From Hyphomicrobiales bacterium (lineage in GTDB: Bacteria; Pseudomonadota; Alphaproteobacteria; Rhizobiales; Devosiaceae), in contig UCAU01000069.1 in assembly GCA_900470445.1 (NCBI GenBank), positions 1-59,307 on the forward strand: DNA of 59,307 bases, in the 5' to 3' direction. Shown here piece by piece: positions 8,168 through 18,043 of this stretch (positions are counted from its first letter, which is position 1; each line of letters begins with the position of its first letter). Made by a program: the position numbers and the translations under genes. The notes beneath the pieces are model-generated. The model made no database searches. It was not told the origin of the DNA and was given only the letters and a program-made list of their open reading frames with translations.

Positions 8168-9340
8168 TCAGAGCCCCAGCAGACCCTCAAGATAATGCCG
8201 CTCGATGCCGAACATGGCCTTGGTGTCCGCAATCTGCTTGAGGATCGCGTCGCGGTCGCGGCCGACGCGGCCGTCTTTTTCGGCGACGATCAAATTGTTC
8301 TTGGGCGTATGGGCGTCGGAGACGAACTCGAACACTTTGGTGCGGTAGCCGTTGAGCTCAAGATAAAGCGCGCGCAGGGCGTCGGTGACCATCTCGGCCT
8401 GCCGCTCCATGAAAATGCCGTGGCGGAGCAGGTTCGATAGCGTGTCCTCGGGCTTGCCGGCCTCCATCTGGCGGCGGATTTGCTTGTGGCAGCAGGGGGC
8501 GACGGCGATGAGGGCGGCGCCGGCGGCAATGCCTTTATAGATGGCGTCATCGGTGGCCGTGTCGCAGGCATGCAGCGCGATGACGGCGTCGGCGCCCGTC
8601 GCATCGTGATCGAGAATGGTGCCGGGCTGGAAGCTCAGGCCGTCGAAGCCGGACTGGGCGGCGGTGGCATTACCATCCTCAACCAGCTTGTCGCGCATTT
8701 CGACGCCGACGATTTCGGCGGGGCGGTCGGCGACATTGGCGAGGTAGTCGTAGAGTGCGAAATCGAGGTAGCCTTTGCCCGCGCCCATATCGACGATACG
8801 GGGCTTTTCGGCCTTGATCGCCTGAATCAAGGGGGCAAAGATTTCAACCATCTTGTTGATCTGGCGGAACTTATCCTGCGCGTCGTTGCGCACGACGCCA
8901 TCCTTACCGGTAATGCCAAGGGCATGCAGATAGGGCTTATTGGTCTCGGATAGCGGGCGGTTCTTGGCGCGGTTGTGATCGGTCGAGGGGGCTTCGCGGC
9001 CGGCGACTTCTGTGCGCTTGAGGCGGATTTTATCGCCATTGCGCTCAAAGCTCATGTCGAATTCGGTGGTCGCGAGCTGGGCGCTGCGGAACTCGTCCTT
9101 GAGGGCAATGCGCAGATTGCCCAGGGCCTCGGGCTGAATCTGGTTTTTGATGATGTCGCGCGTTTTGTAATGGAAGGTGAAGCTGAACTTCTCCACCCCC
9201 TTGGCGACGATCTTCTTGACATCGATGGATTTAAGATCGGCTTCGCCGCCGTGATAGCCAGCCAGCTTCAGCTTGACTAGCGTGTTGCCGGCAAAGGCCG
9301 ACTTCACCGCGCTCAGGAACTCTTCGATACGGTCGGTCAA
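8168..9340 (-). CDS. SAM-dependent methyltransferase (Methyltransf_32-like)
   Basis: A 390-residue protein. The C-terminal half is a class I SAM methyltransferase: RIVDMGAGKGYLDFALYDYL is motif I and IVGVEMRDKLVEDG motif II. The ALHACDTATDDAI and VAPCCHKQ segments mark the Methyltransf_32/GSTCD-like group, whose substrates are mostly unknown. The N-terminal 130 residues are Lys/Arg-rich, compatible with RNA binding. The first codon is a TTG whose last two bases overlap the prfC TGA stop, giving a TTGA junction; no ATG lies nearby in frame. Coupling to prfC suggests, without proving, a translation-related substrate. Confidence 0.82.
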   Translation of the reverse strand: MTDRIEEFLSAVKSAFAGNTLVKLKLAGYHGGEADLKSIDVKKIVAKGVEKFSFTFHYKTRDIIKNQIQPEALGNLRIALKDEFRSAQLATTEFDMSFERNGDKIRLKRTEVAGREAPSTDHNRAKNRPLSETNKPYLHALGITGKDGVVRNDAQDKFRQINKMVEIFAPLIQAIKAEKPRIVDMGAGKGYLDFALYDYLANVADRPAEIVGVEMRDKLVEDGNATAAQSGFDGLSFQPGTILDHDATGADAVIALHACDTATDDAIYKGIAAGAALIAVAPCCHKQIRRQMEAGKPEDTLSNLLRHGIFMERQAEMVTDALRALYLELNGYRTKVFEFVSDAHTPKNNLIVAEKDGRVGRDRDAILKQIADTKAMFGIERHYLEGLLGL

Positions 9341-10938
9341 TGCCGTTCCTTCGTGGTGAGGAAGCGGATTTTCGGGAAATCCTGCTTGGCGCGATCAGCC
9401 CACCAGGCGTTTTGCGCGAGGAAGACAGGGGAGCCGGTGCGGTCCTCGGCAATGTTCATCTTCTGGGCGGCGATGAAGCGTTCCAATTCCTTGGGATCAT
9501 CGCTCTCGATCCAGCGGGCCACTTCGTAATTGAGGCTCTCAAAGGTGATCGGCACGCCATATTCCTTGGCGACGCGCGAGCTCAGCACTTCGAGCTGCAG
9601 CTGGCCGACAACGCCCACGATCCAGTCCGCACCGACGACGCGGCGGAACACCTGGGTGACGCCTTCTTCGGACAGGTCAGACAGCGCCTTGGCCATCTGC
9701 TTGGTCTTCATGTGATCGGTGAGGCGCACGCGGCGGATGATTTCCGGGGCGAAGTTGGGAATGCCGGTGACGTTGATCGTCGCGCCTTCGGTGAGCGTAT
9801 CGCCGACCGAAAGAGTGCCGTGATTGGGGATGCCGACAATGTCGCCGGCAACGGCCTGTTCGGCCAGTTCGCGGTCATTGCCGAAGAAGAACATCGGATT
9901 GGAAACAGCCATATCCTTGCCGGAGCGGACGTTCTTGAGGCGCATGCCGCGGGTGAAGGTGCCCGAGCAAAGGCGGACAAAGGCGATACGGTCGCGGTGA
10001 TTGGCGTCCATATTGGCCTGTACCTTGAACACGAAGCCGGTGACCTTTTTGTCGGCGGGCTCGATGGGCGATGGGATAGCCGGCTGCGGGCGGGGCTCGG
10101 GGCCCCATTCGCCCAGCGTGCGCAGCAGTTCGGCGACGCCAATGCCCTTGAGGGCCGAACCGAACAGCACGGGGCTCAAATGTCCGGCATGGAAGGTTTC
10201 GAGATCGAACGGCGGCAGCATGGCCGTGGCCATTTCCAGAGTTTCGAGCGCCGTCATGAAGACCGGGTCTTCGATGAGCGTATTATTATCGAGCAGGTCT
10301 TCGATGGCATTATATTCGGCAATCGGCTTGCCCTGGGGGCTCAGCACGCGCTTTTCCAGCAGGTCCAAATAACCGTGGAAATCGACGCCCTGCCCGATGG
10401 GCCACAGCACGGGGGTGAGGTCGAGCGCCAGCTTGCCCTGGATTTCGTCGATCAGCTCAAGCGGGGAAAGGCCCTCGCGGTCCACCTTGTTGATGAAGGT
10501 GATAATGGGAATGTCGCGCAGGCGGCAGACTTCGAACAGTTTCAGGGTCTGGGCTTCGATACCCTTAGCGGCGTCGATGACCATGATGGCGGCGTCGACG
10601 GCAGTGAGGGTGCGATAGGTGTCCTCGGAAAAGTCCGAGTGGCCGGGCGTATCGAGCAGGTTCAGCGTCAGCCCGTCATAGTCGAAGGTCATCACCGATG
10701 AGGTGATGGAAATGCCGCGTTGCTGCTCCATTTCCATCCAATCCGAACGGGTCGAGCGGGTGCCGGCCTTGCCGCGAACCGCGCCGGCAGACTGGATCGC
10801 GCCGGCAGCGGCCAGCAGCCGCTCGGTCAGCGTGGTCTTGCCCGCGTCCGGGTGCGAAATGATCGCAAAGGTCCGGCGAGTGCGATAGGGCTCAGTGATG
10901 GCGCGAGACGGCGTCTCGGCGGCGAGGGACATGCTCAT
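9337..10938 (-). CDS. prfC: Peptide chain release factor 3
   Basis: A 533-residue translational GTPase that recycles RF1/RF2 from the ribosome. It has G1 SHPDAGKTT (residues 28-36), G3 DTPGHSDF and G4 NKVD, followed by the EF-Tu-like domain II and the RF3 C-terminal domain. RSDWMEMEQQRGISITSSVM is the RF3-type switch I region. The length is close to the E. coli protein (529). The frame stays open to 11085, but the extra 49 residues are not RF3-like; ATG 10938 (MSMSLAAE) fits the family. The stop codon overlaps the TTG start of the methyltransferase. Confidence 0.96.
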   Translation of the reverse strand: MSMSLAAETPSRAITEPYRTRRTFAIISHPDAGKTTLTERLLAAAGAIQSAGAVRGKAGTRSTRSDWMEMEQQRGISITSSVMTFDYDGLTLNLLDTPGHSDFSEDTYRTLTAVDAAIMVIDAAKGIEAQTLKLFEVCRLRDIPIITFINKVDREGLSPLELIDEIQGKLALDLTPVLWPIGQGVDFHGYLDLLEKRVLSPQGKPIAEYNAIEDLLDNNTLIEDPVFMTALETLEMATAMLPPFDLETFHAGHLSPVLFGSALKGIGVAELLRTLGEWGPEPRPQPAIPSPIEPADKKVTGFVFKVQANMDANHRDRIAFVRLCSGTFTRGMRLKNVRSGKDMAVSNPMFFFGNDRELAEQAVAGDIVGIPNHGTLSVGDTLTEGATINVTGIPNFAPEIIRRVRLTDHMKTKQMAKALSDLSEEGVTQVFRRVVGADWIVGVVGQLQLEVLSSRVAKEYGVPITFESLNYEVARWIESDDPKELERFIAAQKMNIAEDRTGSPVFLAQNAWWADRAKQDFPKIRFLTTKERH

Positions 10939-11108
10939 GGAAACTTGCCTTTGGGCGCCCGGATCGGCGGGCTGCGAAGCGCAACAAATATTGGGCGCTC
11001 TATAGGGGAAGGCAAGGGTGGTGGTCAAATGCCGCAACCGGATGGCACGGTTGAAGCCAGTAAGGATCAGGCATAGCCTTGCCACTCACCCGTGAATGGG
11101 AGCGCACC

Positions 11109-11807
11109 ATGGTCCAGGCAAACGAGGCACAACGGCAGGCCCTGCAAAAATCCATGATTTCGCTGGTCGTCACCGTCGTCATCGTGGCAGCACTGTTGTT
11201 CGGCACAGCCGGCGCGCTCAACTGGTCGCGTGGCTGGTGGTTCATGGCCGCCTTCATCGTGGCCATGCTGGTCTCGGTCGGCATCCTGTGGCGCGCCAAT
11301 CCGGAGATCTTCGTCGCCCGCTCGCGCGTACAGGCCGGCACCAAGTGGTGGGACTATATCTTCCTGATCCTCATCATCGGCGGGCTGGCCGCACTGTTGC
11401 CGGTGGCCGGGCTCGATTATCGCTTCGCCTGGCTGCAGGCCCCCGATTGGTTGGTCGTCCTCGGCTATCTGCTGTTCGTGCTGAGCTTTGCCGGACAGAT
11501 CTGGCCGCAGGCCACGAACCGACATTTCGAGCCGGGTGTCCGCATCCAGACCGACCGGCAGCACACGGTGATCGATACCGGCCCCTACGCGCTGGTGCGG
11601 CATCCCGGCTATGTCAGTGGTGCGCTGCTGGCGATCAGCGTGGCGCTGGTTCTGGGCTCGCTGGTAGCGCTGCTACCCGCGGCCATTGTGATCGCAGCTT
11701 TGGTGATGCGGACAATTATTGAAGACCGCACGCTGCAGCAGGAACTACCAGGCTACGCGGATTACGCGCTGCGGGTGAGATATCGCTGGGTGCCCGGGGT
11801 TTGGTAA
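11109..11807 (+). CDS. Isoprenylcysteine carboxyl methyltransferase-like membrane protein
   Basis: A 232-residue integral membrane protein with about five hydrophobic segments (starting near residues 20, 43, 83, 115 and 180). The C-terminal TGPYALVRHPGYVSG and DYALRVRYRWVPGVW segments are the ICMT/PEMT signature for SAM and substrate binding. Bacterial members methylate small molecules or lipids, and the substrate here is unknown. The ATG at 11109 has GGGAG about 7 nt upstream; an upstream TTG at 11079 is less likely. It ends 3 bp before the convergent Hpt gene. Confidence 0.85.
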   Translation: MVQANEAQRQALQKSMISLVVTVVIVAALLFGTAGALNWSRGWWFMAAFIVAMLVSVGILWRANPEIFVARSRVQAGTKWWDYIFLILIIGGLAALLPVAGLDYRFAWLQAPDWLVVLGYLLFVLSFAGQIWPQATNRHFEPGVRIQTDRQHTVIDTGPYALVRHPGYVSGALLAISVALVLGSLVALLPAAIVIAALVMRTIIEDRTLQQELPGYADYALRVRYRWVPGVW

Positions 11808-11810
11808 TCC

Positions 11811-12206
11811 CTACGCCCGCATATCCTTGCTCAGCACGTCCTCAACGAACACACTAACCTCTTCCACGGCGATCTTGAGATCGTCGATCTGCTCGGGATT
11901 GATGCTCACTCCGGCCCTTGCATCCGCTTCCATGGCTTTAGCGAGATCGGCTATGGCAAATGCGCCCACGCCGGCGGCGGCGCCTTTGATGGTGTGGAGG
12001 GTGAACAGGACCTGATCGGGAGCCTCGGCGGCGAGGAGCCGCGTCAGGTAAGTTTGGATCGTGGTGTCGAACAGGCGCAGCATTTCGTGTTCCAGCGCAG
12101 CATCGCCCAGGCATTGCTTGGCCAAATACACCAGATCGATGGGCCGCGCCCGGCGCGGGGCAAGGACGGGACTGGCTCTGTCGAGCGCGGGGAACCGCTG
12201 GGCCAT
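11811..12206 (-). CDS. Orphan Hpt (histidine phosphotransfer) protein
   Basis: A 131-residue cytosolic four-helix Hpt protein. LHTIKGAAAGVGA contains the HxxKG phosphorylation motif with the phospho-accepting His at residue 71. Such proteins relay phosphate between a hybrid kinase and response regulators. AAGGAG lies 8 nt before the ATG. No kinase or receiver gene lies in this window, so its partners are elsewhere. It is divergent from the giant coiled-coil protein across a 359-bp control region, which allows the speculation that both serve polarity or cell-cycle signalling. Confidence 0.88.
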   Translation of the reverse strand: MAQRFPALDRASPVLAPRRARPIDLVYLAKQCLGDAALEHEMLRLFDTTIQTYLTRLLAAEAPDQVLFTLHTIKGAAAGVGAFAIADLAKAMEADARAGVSINPEQIDDLKIAVEEVSVFVEDVLSKDMRA

Positions 12207-12565
12207 CCGTCGAACTCCTTAACAAAAGCGGCGACGCAGCCCACAGGGGCAAAACCGCTGGACAAGCTTAGAAGCCCCGGATGAACAGGCGATTAAGCCA
12301 CATCTTCGCCGTTCTTTGCCGTTTTTGATGGCCCTCGTTCTCCCCAAAAAATTAACCTTTGGGTAAGAAAGCGTTCGGTTTGAGTAAAATTGAATGTATG
12401 TATGGATTTTGAACCAGCGCGCGGCGGCGGTGGTGCGGAAATAATGCGCGGCATTTGCATCGAATTGTTTCCATTTGACCATCGGCCCGGAAACGGGTTG
12501 GGGGTTAACACACCGCCAGTTTGCCGCCCGATCGCTGTGAAGTCGACGCGAGAGTAGTAAAGAGT
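12207..12565. promoter_or_regulatory. Divergent control region with CtrA-like site
   Basis: These 359 non-coding bp hold the promoters of the Hpt gene (-) and the giant scaffold gene (+), with a locally A/T-rich stretch around 12340-12410. TTAA-N7-GTAA at 12352-12366 differs in one base from the TTAA-N7-TTAA consensus of the alphaproteobacterial cell-cycle regulator CtrA, and more TTAA half-sites occur near 12216, 12293 and 12505. CtrA control is an inference; short motifs like this occur by chance. Confidence 0.35.
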
Positions 12566-15500
12566 ATGGCGCAGAATTCGACACCCCCAAACGATCCCGC
12601 CGCCCTGGCTTTTTCTGCCGTTGAAGATGCCCTCAAGGACTCGGTCTTCAATCTCGACAGCACGCCGGAAAAGGCCCCGGAAAAGCGCGCGGCCAATCCT
12701 GCGCGGTCCGAGCGCCTGCGCGCCGCCGACAAGATCGCCCAGCAGGCCGGCGCCGTGGCCAATGACGATCGCTTCCCCACCTCCAAGCTGCTGTATACCC
12801 TGCAGAGCCGGTCATCCTCGGCCCCCACCTGGGTAGCGCTGGCACTCTCGATCATCTGGCTGGTGGCTACCGGCGCAGCCGGTTATCTGCGCTATGGCAG
12901 CCAGCTCAGCAATTTCGGCCAGTTTGCCAGCAGCATCGATTTCATTGCGCTCGCCGCCATCATGATCCTGCCCGTGCTGGGCTTTTTCGGCGTCGCCACC
13001 CTGTTCCGCCGTGCCCAGGACCTGCGCAACGCAGCTTCCTCGATCACCCAGGCCGCCATTCGCCTAGCCGAGCCCGAAGTCACAGCCGCCGACAAGGTCG
13101 CCTCGGTGGGCCAAGCCGTGCGCCGCGAAGTCAATGCGCTGGGCGACGGCCTGGAACGCGCTTTGTCGCGCGCCGGCGAGCTCGAAGTGATGATCCACAA
13201 CGAGGTCACCGCGCTCGAACGCACCTATTCGGACAATGAATCGCGCATGCGTGCGCTGATCGCCGAATTGGCCAGCCAGCGCGAAAGCGTGCTCACCAAT
13301 ACCGAGCGCGTGCGCGAAGCCATCACCGAGAGCCATACGGGCCTGGTGTTCGACCTCGACATGATCAGCCAGCGCATCTCCGGCACGATCGTGGAAAGCG
13401 GCGGCAACCTGACCCGCGCGCTCGAAACCGCCGGCAACACGCTGACCAACGCGTTCGGCGAGCGGACCGAGAATTTCGTTTCGCTGGTCGACAACCGCAC
13501 TACCGACTTCATTTCGGCGCTCGACGATAGCGCCGGCCGCCTGTCGCTGACCTTCGACGACAAGACCGCGGCCATGACCGGCGCCCTCGACGAGCGTGCC
13601 GGCACGCTCAATGCCGGCGTTGAAGGCCGCATTGCCGCGCTGACCGATGCACTTGATGGCCACGCCTCCACCATCGCCGCCGCCATGGACGAGCGCACCC
13701 GCCTGATCGAGGAACGCACCGGCGCCATTGCCGGCAGCTTCGAAGACCGCACGGCGAACCTGGCCGGCCTGCTCGAAGGCACCAGTGGCCGCATCGCCGA
13801 GGCGATGGACAGCCGCACCGGCAACCTGGCGTCGGCCTTCGACGCTCGCGCCGAAAAGCTCGCCAACCTGCTGGATGGCACGACCGGCCGCCTGTCCGAA
13901 ACGCTCGACGAAACCACCGGTCGTCTCGCCACCGCGCTCGACGAACGCACCGCGACCATTTCGGGCCTGCTCAGCGATGGCAGCACCTCCCTGCTCGGCC
14001 AATTGCGTGACCGCGGCCATGAAGTGACCGGCGCGCTGGACCTGATTGGCCAGAAGATTGCCGACGACATCACCGGCCGCTCGCGCGAAGCCGAGGTGCT
14101 GCTCAATGCCCTCACCCGCCAGCTCGATGAATCGGTCTCCATCCAGCTCAACGCCATGGATAGCCGCCTGCAATCGGCGCTGATCGAAATCAACGGCGCG
14201 CTGGACGATACGTCCGACCGCGCCCGCATCACCCTCTCCTCTGCCGGCCAGGATTCGCTCAGCCAGTTCGATGCCCGGCTGACCGAAATCGCCGCTATTC
14301 TCGACACCCGCCTGGGCACGCTCGATGGCGTCATCGGCGACAAGGGCGATAGCCTGATCGCGCGCCTTGAAGCGCAGGGCACCAGCTTTGCCGCTCGCGC
14401 CAATGTGCTCGAAATGGCGCTCAACGAAGAATCCGGCCGCTTTGACAGCGCCATCAGCGAAAAGACCCGCGAACTGGGCGAAGTGCTGGGCGCCAAGGCC
14501 CGCGCCATTTCCGAAGACATTGGCAGCCGCAGCCAGGCCCTCGCGGCTTCGCTCGAAGGCCATGTCAGCCAGCTCGCCGAAACCCTCGACGGCCGCACCC
14601 AGAAGCTCGACGGCATTCTGAGCAGCCGCGCCGGCGAAATCACCAGCGCCATCGAAACTCGCGTGCTCGAACTGGACGAAACGCTCAGCACTCGCGCCAC
14701 CGGTATGAGCGAAGCCATCCGCGTGCGCAGCCAGGAACTGGGGCAAGCCCTGTCGGCTGGCACGTCCGAATTCGACCAGGCGATCTCGGGCCGCACGACG
14801 CGGCTGGCCGATACGCTATCGGAACGCACCTCGGCGCTGGCGCTGGAAATCGAATCCCGCACCGGGAACCTGGCCAGCCAGCTCGATGAACGCACCGAAT
14901 TGCTGGCCACTCAGCTCAGCGAGCGCACCGAAACGCTGACCAGCCAATTGGCCGATCACACCACCACGCTGACCGGCGCGCTGGACGAACGCTCGGCGCA
15001 GCTGCGCACCACGCTCGACAGCGGCACCCAGCAGCTGGCCCAGGCCGTGGGCACCCGCACCCTGGCGCTCAGCGAAGCCCTCAATCAGCGCACCCAGGCA
15101 CTCAGCGACACGCTGGAAACGCACACCGCCTCGATGGGCGAAACCATCGGCCTGCGCACCAGCGAACTGGCCGACGCCATTGCGTTGCAGGGCGAAGAAG
15201 CCCGCACCAAGATCGAAACCTCGCTGCACAATGTCACCGAGACGATGAACGAGCGCGTCACCACCATGTCGGACATGATTGCCGAGAAGGTGGCCGAGGT
15301 GAACACGCATCTGGGCACGGGCCTCGACAGCGCCATCTCGCGCATTTCGGACGCCGAGCATGGCGTTTCCGCCCGCATCGACGCGGCCAGCGCCACCGTG
15401 GGCGAAAGCGCCCGCAAGGCCGCCGACCTCATCGAGAGCGGCGTCAATTCGGCTCGCCGCGCCATTACCGACATGGTCGACCAGCGCCTGGGCACCCTGC

Positions 15501-17953
15501 CCGAGGCCATCACCGCCCGCGCCGATATCACGGCCGAACGGCTGGCCGCGCTCAACGCCTCGATCAATACCTCGATCACCCAGTCCATGGCGGATCTGGA
15601 AGCCGGCGCCGACCGGATCGAGGAAACCATCGCCACCCGCATCACGGCAGCGACGGAAAATATCGCCACCGACGTTACCGCCACGGCCGACCGCATGGAC
15701 GGCGCCGTGCGCAACGTGCTCGACCTGATCCGCGCTGCTGCGGGCAATATCGACCAATTGCTAACGGTCAAGGCGCCCGACGCCGTGGGGTCAATCGAAA
15801 CCCGCCTCACCGACATCAATCGCTCGGTCGAAGAGCATACCAATGCCTTTGCGGCGTTGGTCAGCGATCGCTCCGACCAGTTGCAGAACGCCCTGCTCAG
15901 CCATGGCAATCTGCTGCGCGACGCCCTGGGCGAGAATGCCAAGGAAGCCGAGGCCATCATGGCCGTCTCGACCTCGCGCATCCTCACCGATGTCACCGCC
16001 GCGCTCGGCAAGCTCAATGACTCGAACCTGCTGCTGCAGCGGGTGCTCGATGCCTCGACGGCAAACCTGGCCAATCTCGAGACATCAGTCGCCCAGCAGA
16101 CCTCGACCTATTCCAACACCATTCGCGATGCCATCGGGCAGACCGAACAGGCCGGCGTCATGGTCAGCCAACATGTTGGCGCGCTGCAATCCACCATCCG
16201 CTCCATGGTCGACGAGTTCTCGACGGTGCTCGGTCGGCTCGATGCGGAAGCAGCCAATATGCAGCAGGTGTCGCACGAGCTCAGCTCGACCAGCGAAACC
16301 GCGCTCATTACGCTCGAAGATCGCCGCGGCGCCATGGATGCCCTGGCCCAGAGCTTTGCCAGCCGCGCCGACGATATCGATGGCCGCATGCGCATGTTCG
16401 CGCAGTCGATCGCCGACACGGTCAATGACACGGAACGCCGCCTGATCGGTGCCCGCCGCGCCATGGACGAGGCCCTGCAGGCCACCACGGGCTCGGTTGC
16501 CGAAACCCTGGAAGCCACCACGGCAACCATTACCGAGGCCATCCAGTCCTCGACCGCCGATGTCAACGACGCGCTCTACCAGACCAACCAGCGGTTCACA
16601 TCGACCCTGTCGAGCAATGCCGCCCAGGTGGATGGCGCCGTGCAGCGCGCCGCCGAGGCTGCCGCCAATGCGCTCAACCAGACCGCCTCCTCGGTGCGCC
16701 TGGCGCTCAGCGACCAGACCAGCCAGGTCAACAACGCACTGGAAGAAAACGCCAACCGCGTCAGCGATGTGCTGGCCTCCACGGCCGGCAATGTCACCGA
16801 CGTGCTGACCACGACGACCAGCACGCTGGCCGACACCATTGCGGATTCGACCGCTTCGGTTCGTGGGGCGATTGCCTCCAATACCGGCCAGCTGCGCAAC
16901 GCCATCGACCAGACCACCGGCACCTTCCGCCAGGCGCTGGACGAAACTTCGGGCGAAGTCAGCAGCCGTCTGGGCGATTTCCGCGACAGTGCCGATGCCG
17001 AAGGTCGCCGCGCCAATGCGGCCCTGCAACAAGCCCAGCAGCAGATGATCGCCGAAATGCAGAAGGCGATGGAAGAAGCCACCCAGCGCTTCAACGACAC
17101 TGCGCGGGCCATGCGCCAGACGGCCAAGGAAGTCGGCAGCGAACTCGAAGCCACCCGCGCCGAACTGGCTCGCGGCGTCAACGAGCTGCCCGAGGAAACC
17201 CGCGCCAGCGCCGCTGCCATGCGCCGCGTCGTGGCCGAGCAGATCGAGGCGCTGAGCGAACTCAACGCCATCGTGCGCAGCCAGCCGGCCACGCTCGACC
17301 TCAACGACCGCCGCCCGCCGCAGCGCCCTACCCCGCGTACCGAACCGCGCCAGGAAGCCCCGGCCTATCAGGCCCCGCGCGACACCTATCGCGAGCCGCC
17401 GCGCCAGACGCTGGTCGACCCGATCCGCACCACCGAGCCCGTGCGCCAGCCTGAACCTGTTCGTCAGCCCGAACCTGCCCGTGCCGCAGCGCCGCAGCGC
17501 GACGTGGATGCCCAGGCAGCGGTGGAAGCCGATGCCGCCCCGCAGGGCGAAGGCGGCTGGCTCCGCGACGTGTTGCGCAATGCCACGGCCAAGCAGGCCA
17601 GCACCCAGCAGCCACAGGCTGGTCTGTCGGGCCTGACCGATGAGATCGCCCGGGCCATCGACGACGCTGCGCTGGCCGAAGCCTGGGCCCGCTACCAGGC
17701 CGGCGAGTCCAACGTGTTCTCGCGCCGCATCTATACGTTGACCGGCCAGGGCACCTATGACGACGTGCGCAAGAAGCTGCAGCGCGAACCCGACTTCGCC
17801 CGCACCGCGCAGGCCTATATGAGCGAGTTCGAGCAGCTGCTGAAACGCGCCGCCGCCGGCCCCCGCCCTGCTGCGGAGACCCGCGAATATCTGCTGAGCG
17901 ATCGCGGCAAGGTCTACACGACCCTGGCCCATGCGAGCGGCCGCTTGAGCTAA
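12566..17953 (+). CDS. Giant membrane-anchored hendecad-repeat scaffold (growth-pole-ring/TipN-like)
   Basis: A 1795-residue protein. Residues 1-85 are a polar cytosolic head. Two transmembrane helices (about 88-108 and 126-147) anchor it. From about 280 to 880 it is a long rod of 11-residue units of the form LxxxLDERTxx (LASQLDERTEL, LATQLSERTET), continued less regularly to about 1510. A Pro-rich linker (about 1580-1645) and a compact conserved-looking C-terminal domain (about 1660-1795) follow. Database tools often call such rods apolipoprotein- or kinesin-like. The architecture matches the Agrobacterium growth pole ring protein and resembles Caulobacter TipN, so a polar scaffold role is likely but inferred. 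The ATG at 12566 follows AAAGAG; a TTG at 12521 is less likely. A terminator follows. Confidence 0.8.
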   Translation: MAQNSTPPNDPAALAFSAVEDALKDSVFNLDSTPEKAPEKRAANPARSERLRAADKIAQQAGAVANDDRFPTSKLLYTLQSRSSSAPTWVALALSIIWLVATGAAGYLRYGSQLSNFGQFASSIDFIALAAIMILPVLGFFGVATLFRRAQDLRNAASSITQAAIRLAEPEVTAADKVASVGQAVRREVNALGDGLERALSRAGELEVMIHNEVTALERTYSDNESRMRALIAELASQRESVLTNTERVREAITESHTGLVFDLDMISQRISGTIVESGGNLTRALETAGNTLTNAFGERTENFVSLVDNRTTDFISALDDSAGRLSLTFDDKTAAMTGALDERAGTLNAGVEGRIAALTDALDGHASTIAAAMDERTRLIEERTGAIAGSFEDRTANLAGLLEGTSGRIAEAMDSRTGNLASAFDARAEKLANLLDGTTGRLSETLDETTGRLATALDERTATISGLLSDGSTSLLGQLRDRGHEVTGALDLIGQKIADDITGRSREAEVLLNALTRQLDESVSIQLNAMDSRLQSALIEINGALDDTSDRARITLSSAGQDSLSQFDARLTEIAAILDTRLGTLDGVIGDKGDSLIARLEAQGTSFAARANVLEMALNEESGRFDSAISEKTRELGEVLGAKARAISEDIGSRSQALAASLEGHVSQLAETLDGRTQKLDGILSSRAGEITSAIETRVLELDETLSTRATGMSEAIRVRSQELGQALSAGTSEFDQAISGRTTRLADTLSERTSALALEIESRTGNLASQLDERTELLATQLSERTETLTSQLADHTTTLTGALDERSAQLRTTLDSGTQQLAQAVGTRTLALSEALNQRTQALSDTLETHTASMGETIGLRTSELADAIALQGEEARTKIETSLHNVTETMNERVTTMSDMIAEKVAEVNTHLGTGLDSAISRISDAEHGVSARIDAASATVGESARKAADLIESGVNSARRAITDMVDQRLGTLPEAITARADITAERLAALNASINTSITQSMADLEAGADRIEETIATRITAATENIATDVTATADRMDGAVRNVLDLIRAAAGNIDQLLTVKAPDAVGSIETRLTDINRSVEEHTNAFAALVSDRSDQLQNALLSHGNLLRDALGENAKEAEAIMAVSTSRILTDVTAALGKLNDSNLLLQRVLDASTANLANLETSVAQQTSTYSNTIRDAIGQTEQAGVMVSQHVGALQSTIRSMVDEFSTVLGRLDAEAANMQQVSHELSSTSETALITLEDRRGAMDALAQSFASRADDIDGRMRMFAQSIADTVNDTERRLIGARRAMDEALQATTGSVAETLEATTATITEAIQSSTADVNDALYQTNQRFTSTLSSNAAQVDGAVQRAAEAAANALNQTASSVRLALSDQTSQVNNALEENANRVSDVLASTAGNVTDVLTTTTSTLADTIADSTASVRGAIASNTGQLRNAIDQTTGTFRQALDETSGEVSSRLGDFRDSADAEGRRANAALQQAQQQMIAEMQKAMEEATQRFNDTARAMRQTAKEVGSELEATRAELARGVNELPEETRASAAAMRRVVAEQIEALSELNAIVRSQPATLDLNDRRPPQRPTPRTEPRQEAPAYQAPRDTYREPPRQTLVDPIRTTEPVRQPEPVRQPEPARAAAPQRDVDAQAAVEADAAPQGEGGWLRDVLRNATAKQASTQQPQAGLSGLTDEIARAIDDAALAEAWARYQAGESNVFSRRIYTLTGQGTYDDVRKKLQREPDFARTAQAYMSEFEQLLKRAAAGPRPAAETREYLLSDRGKVYTTLAHASGRLS

Positions 17954-17971
17954 GGCTTAGGTGATAGAACT

Positions 17972-18001
17972 AAAAAGGCCCCGGGTAACCGGGGCCTTTT
18001 T
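17972..18001 (+). terminator. Rho-independent terminator of the giant gene
   Basis: AAAAAGGCCCCGG, a GTAA loop and CCGGGGCCTTTTT form a perfect stem of 13 bp ending in T5, 18 bp after the stop codon. The symmetric A/T flanks could let it act in both directions. Confidence 0.9.
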
Positions 18002-18043
18002 GTTTGTGCGGCTGTGGGGAAGAAGGAAACAGAGGTTCAATGC

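Noticed and set aside
13064..17932. Long reverse-strand ORFs (560, 561 and 615 codons) opposite the giant gene
   Set aside because: They arise from the repetitive, GC-rich codons of the forward gene. Their translations are low-complexity Ala/Gly/Arg or Ser-rich and contain no domain.
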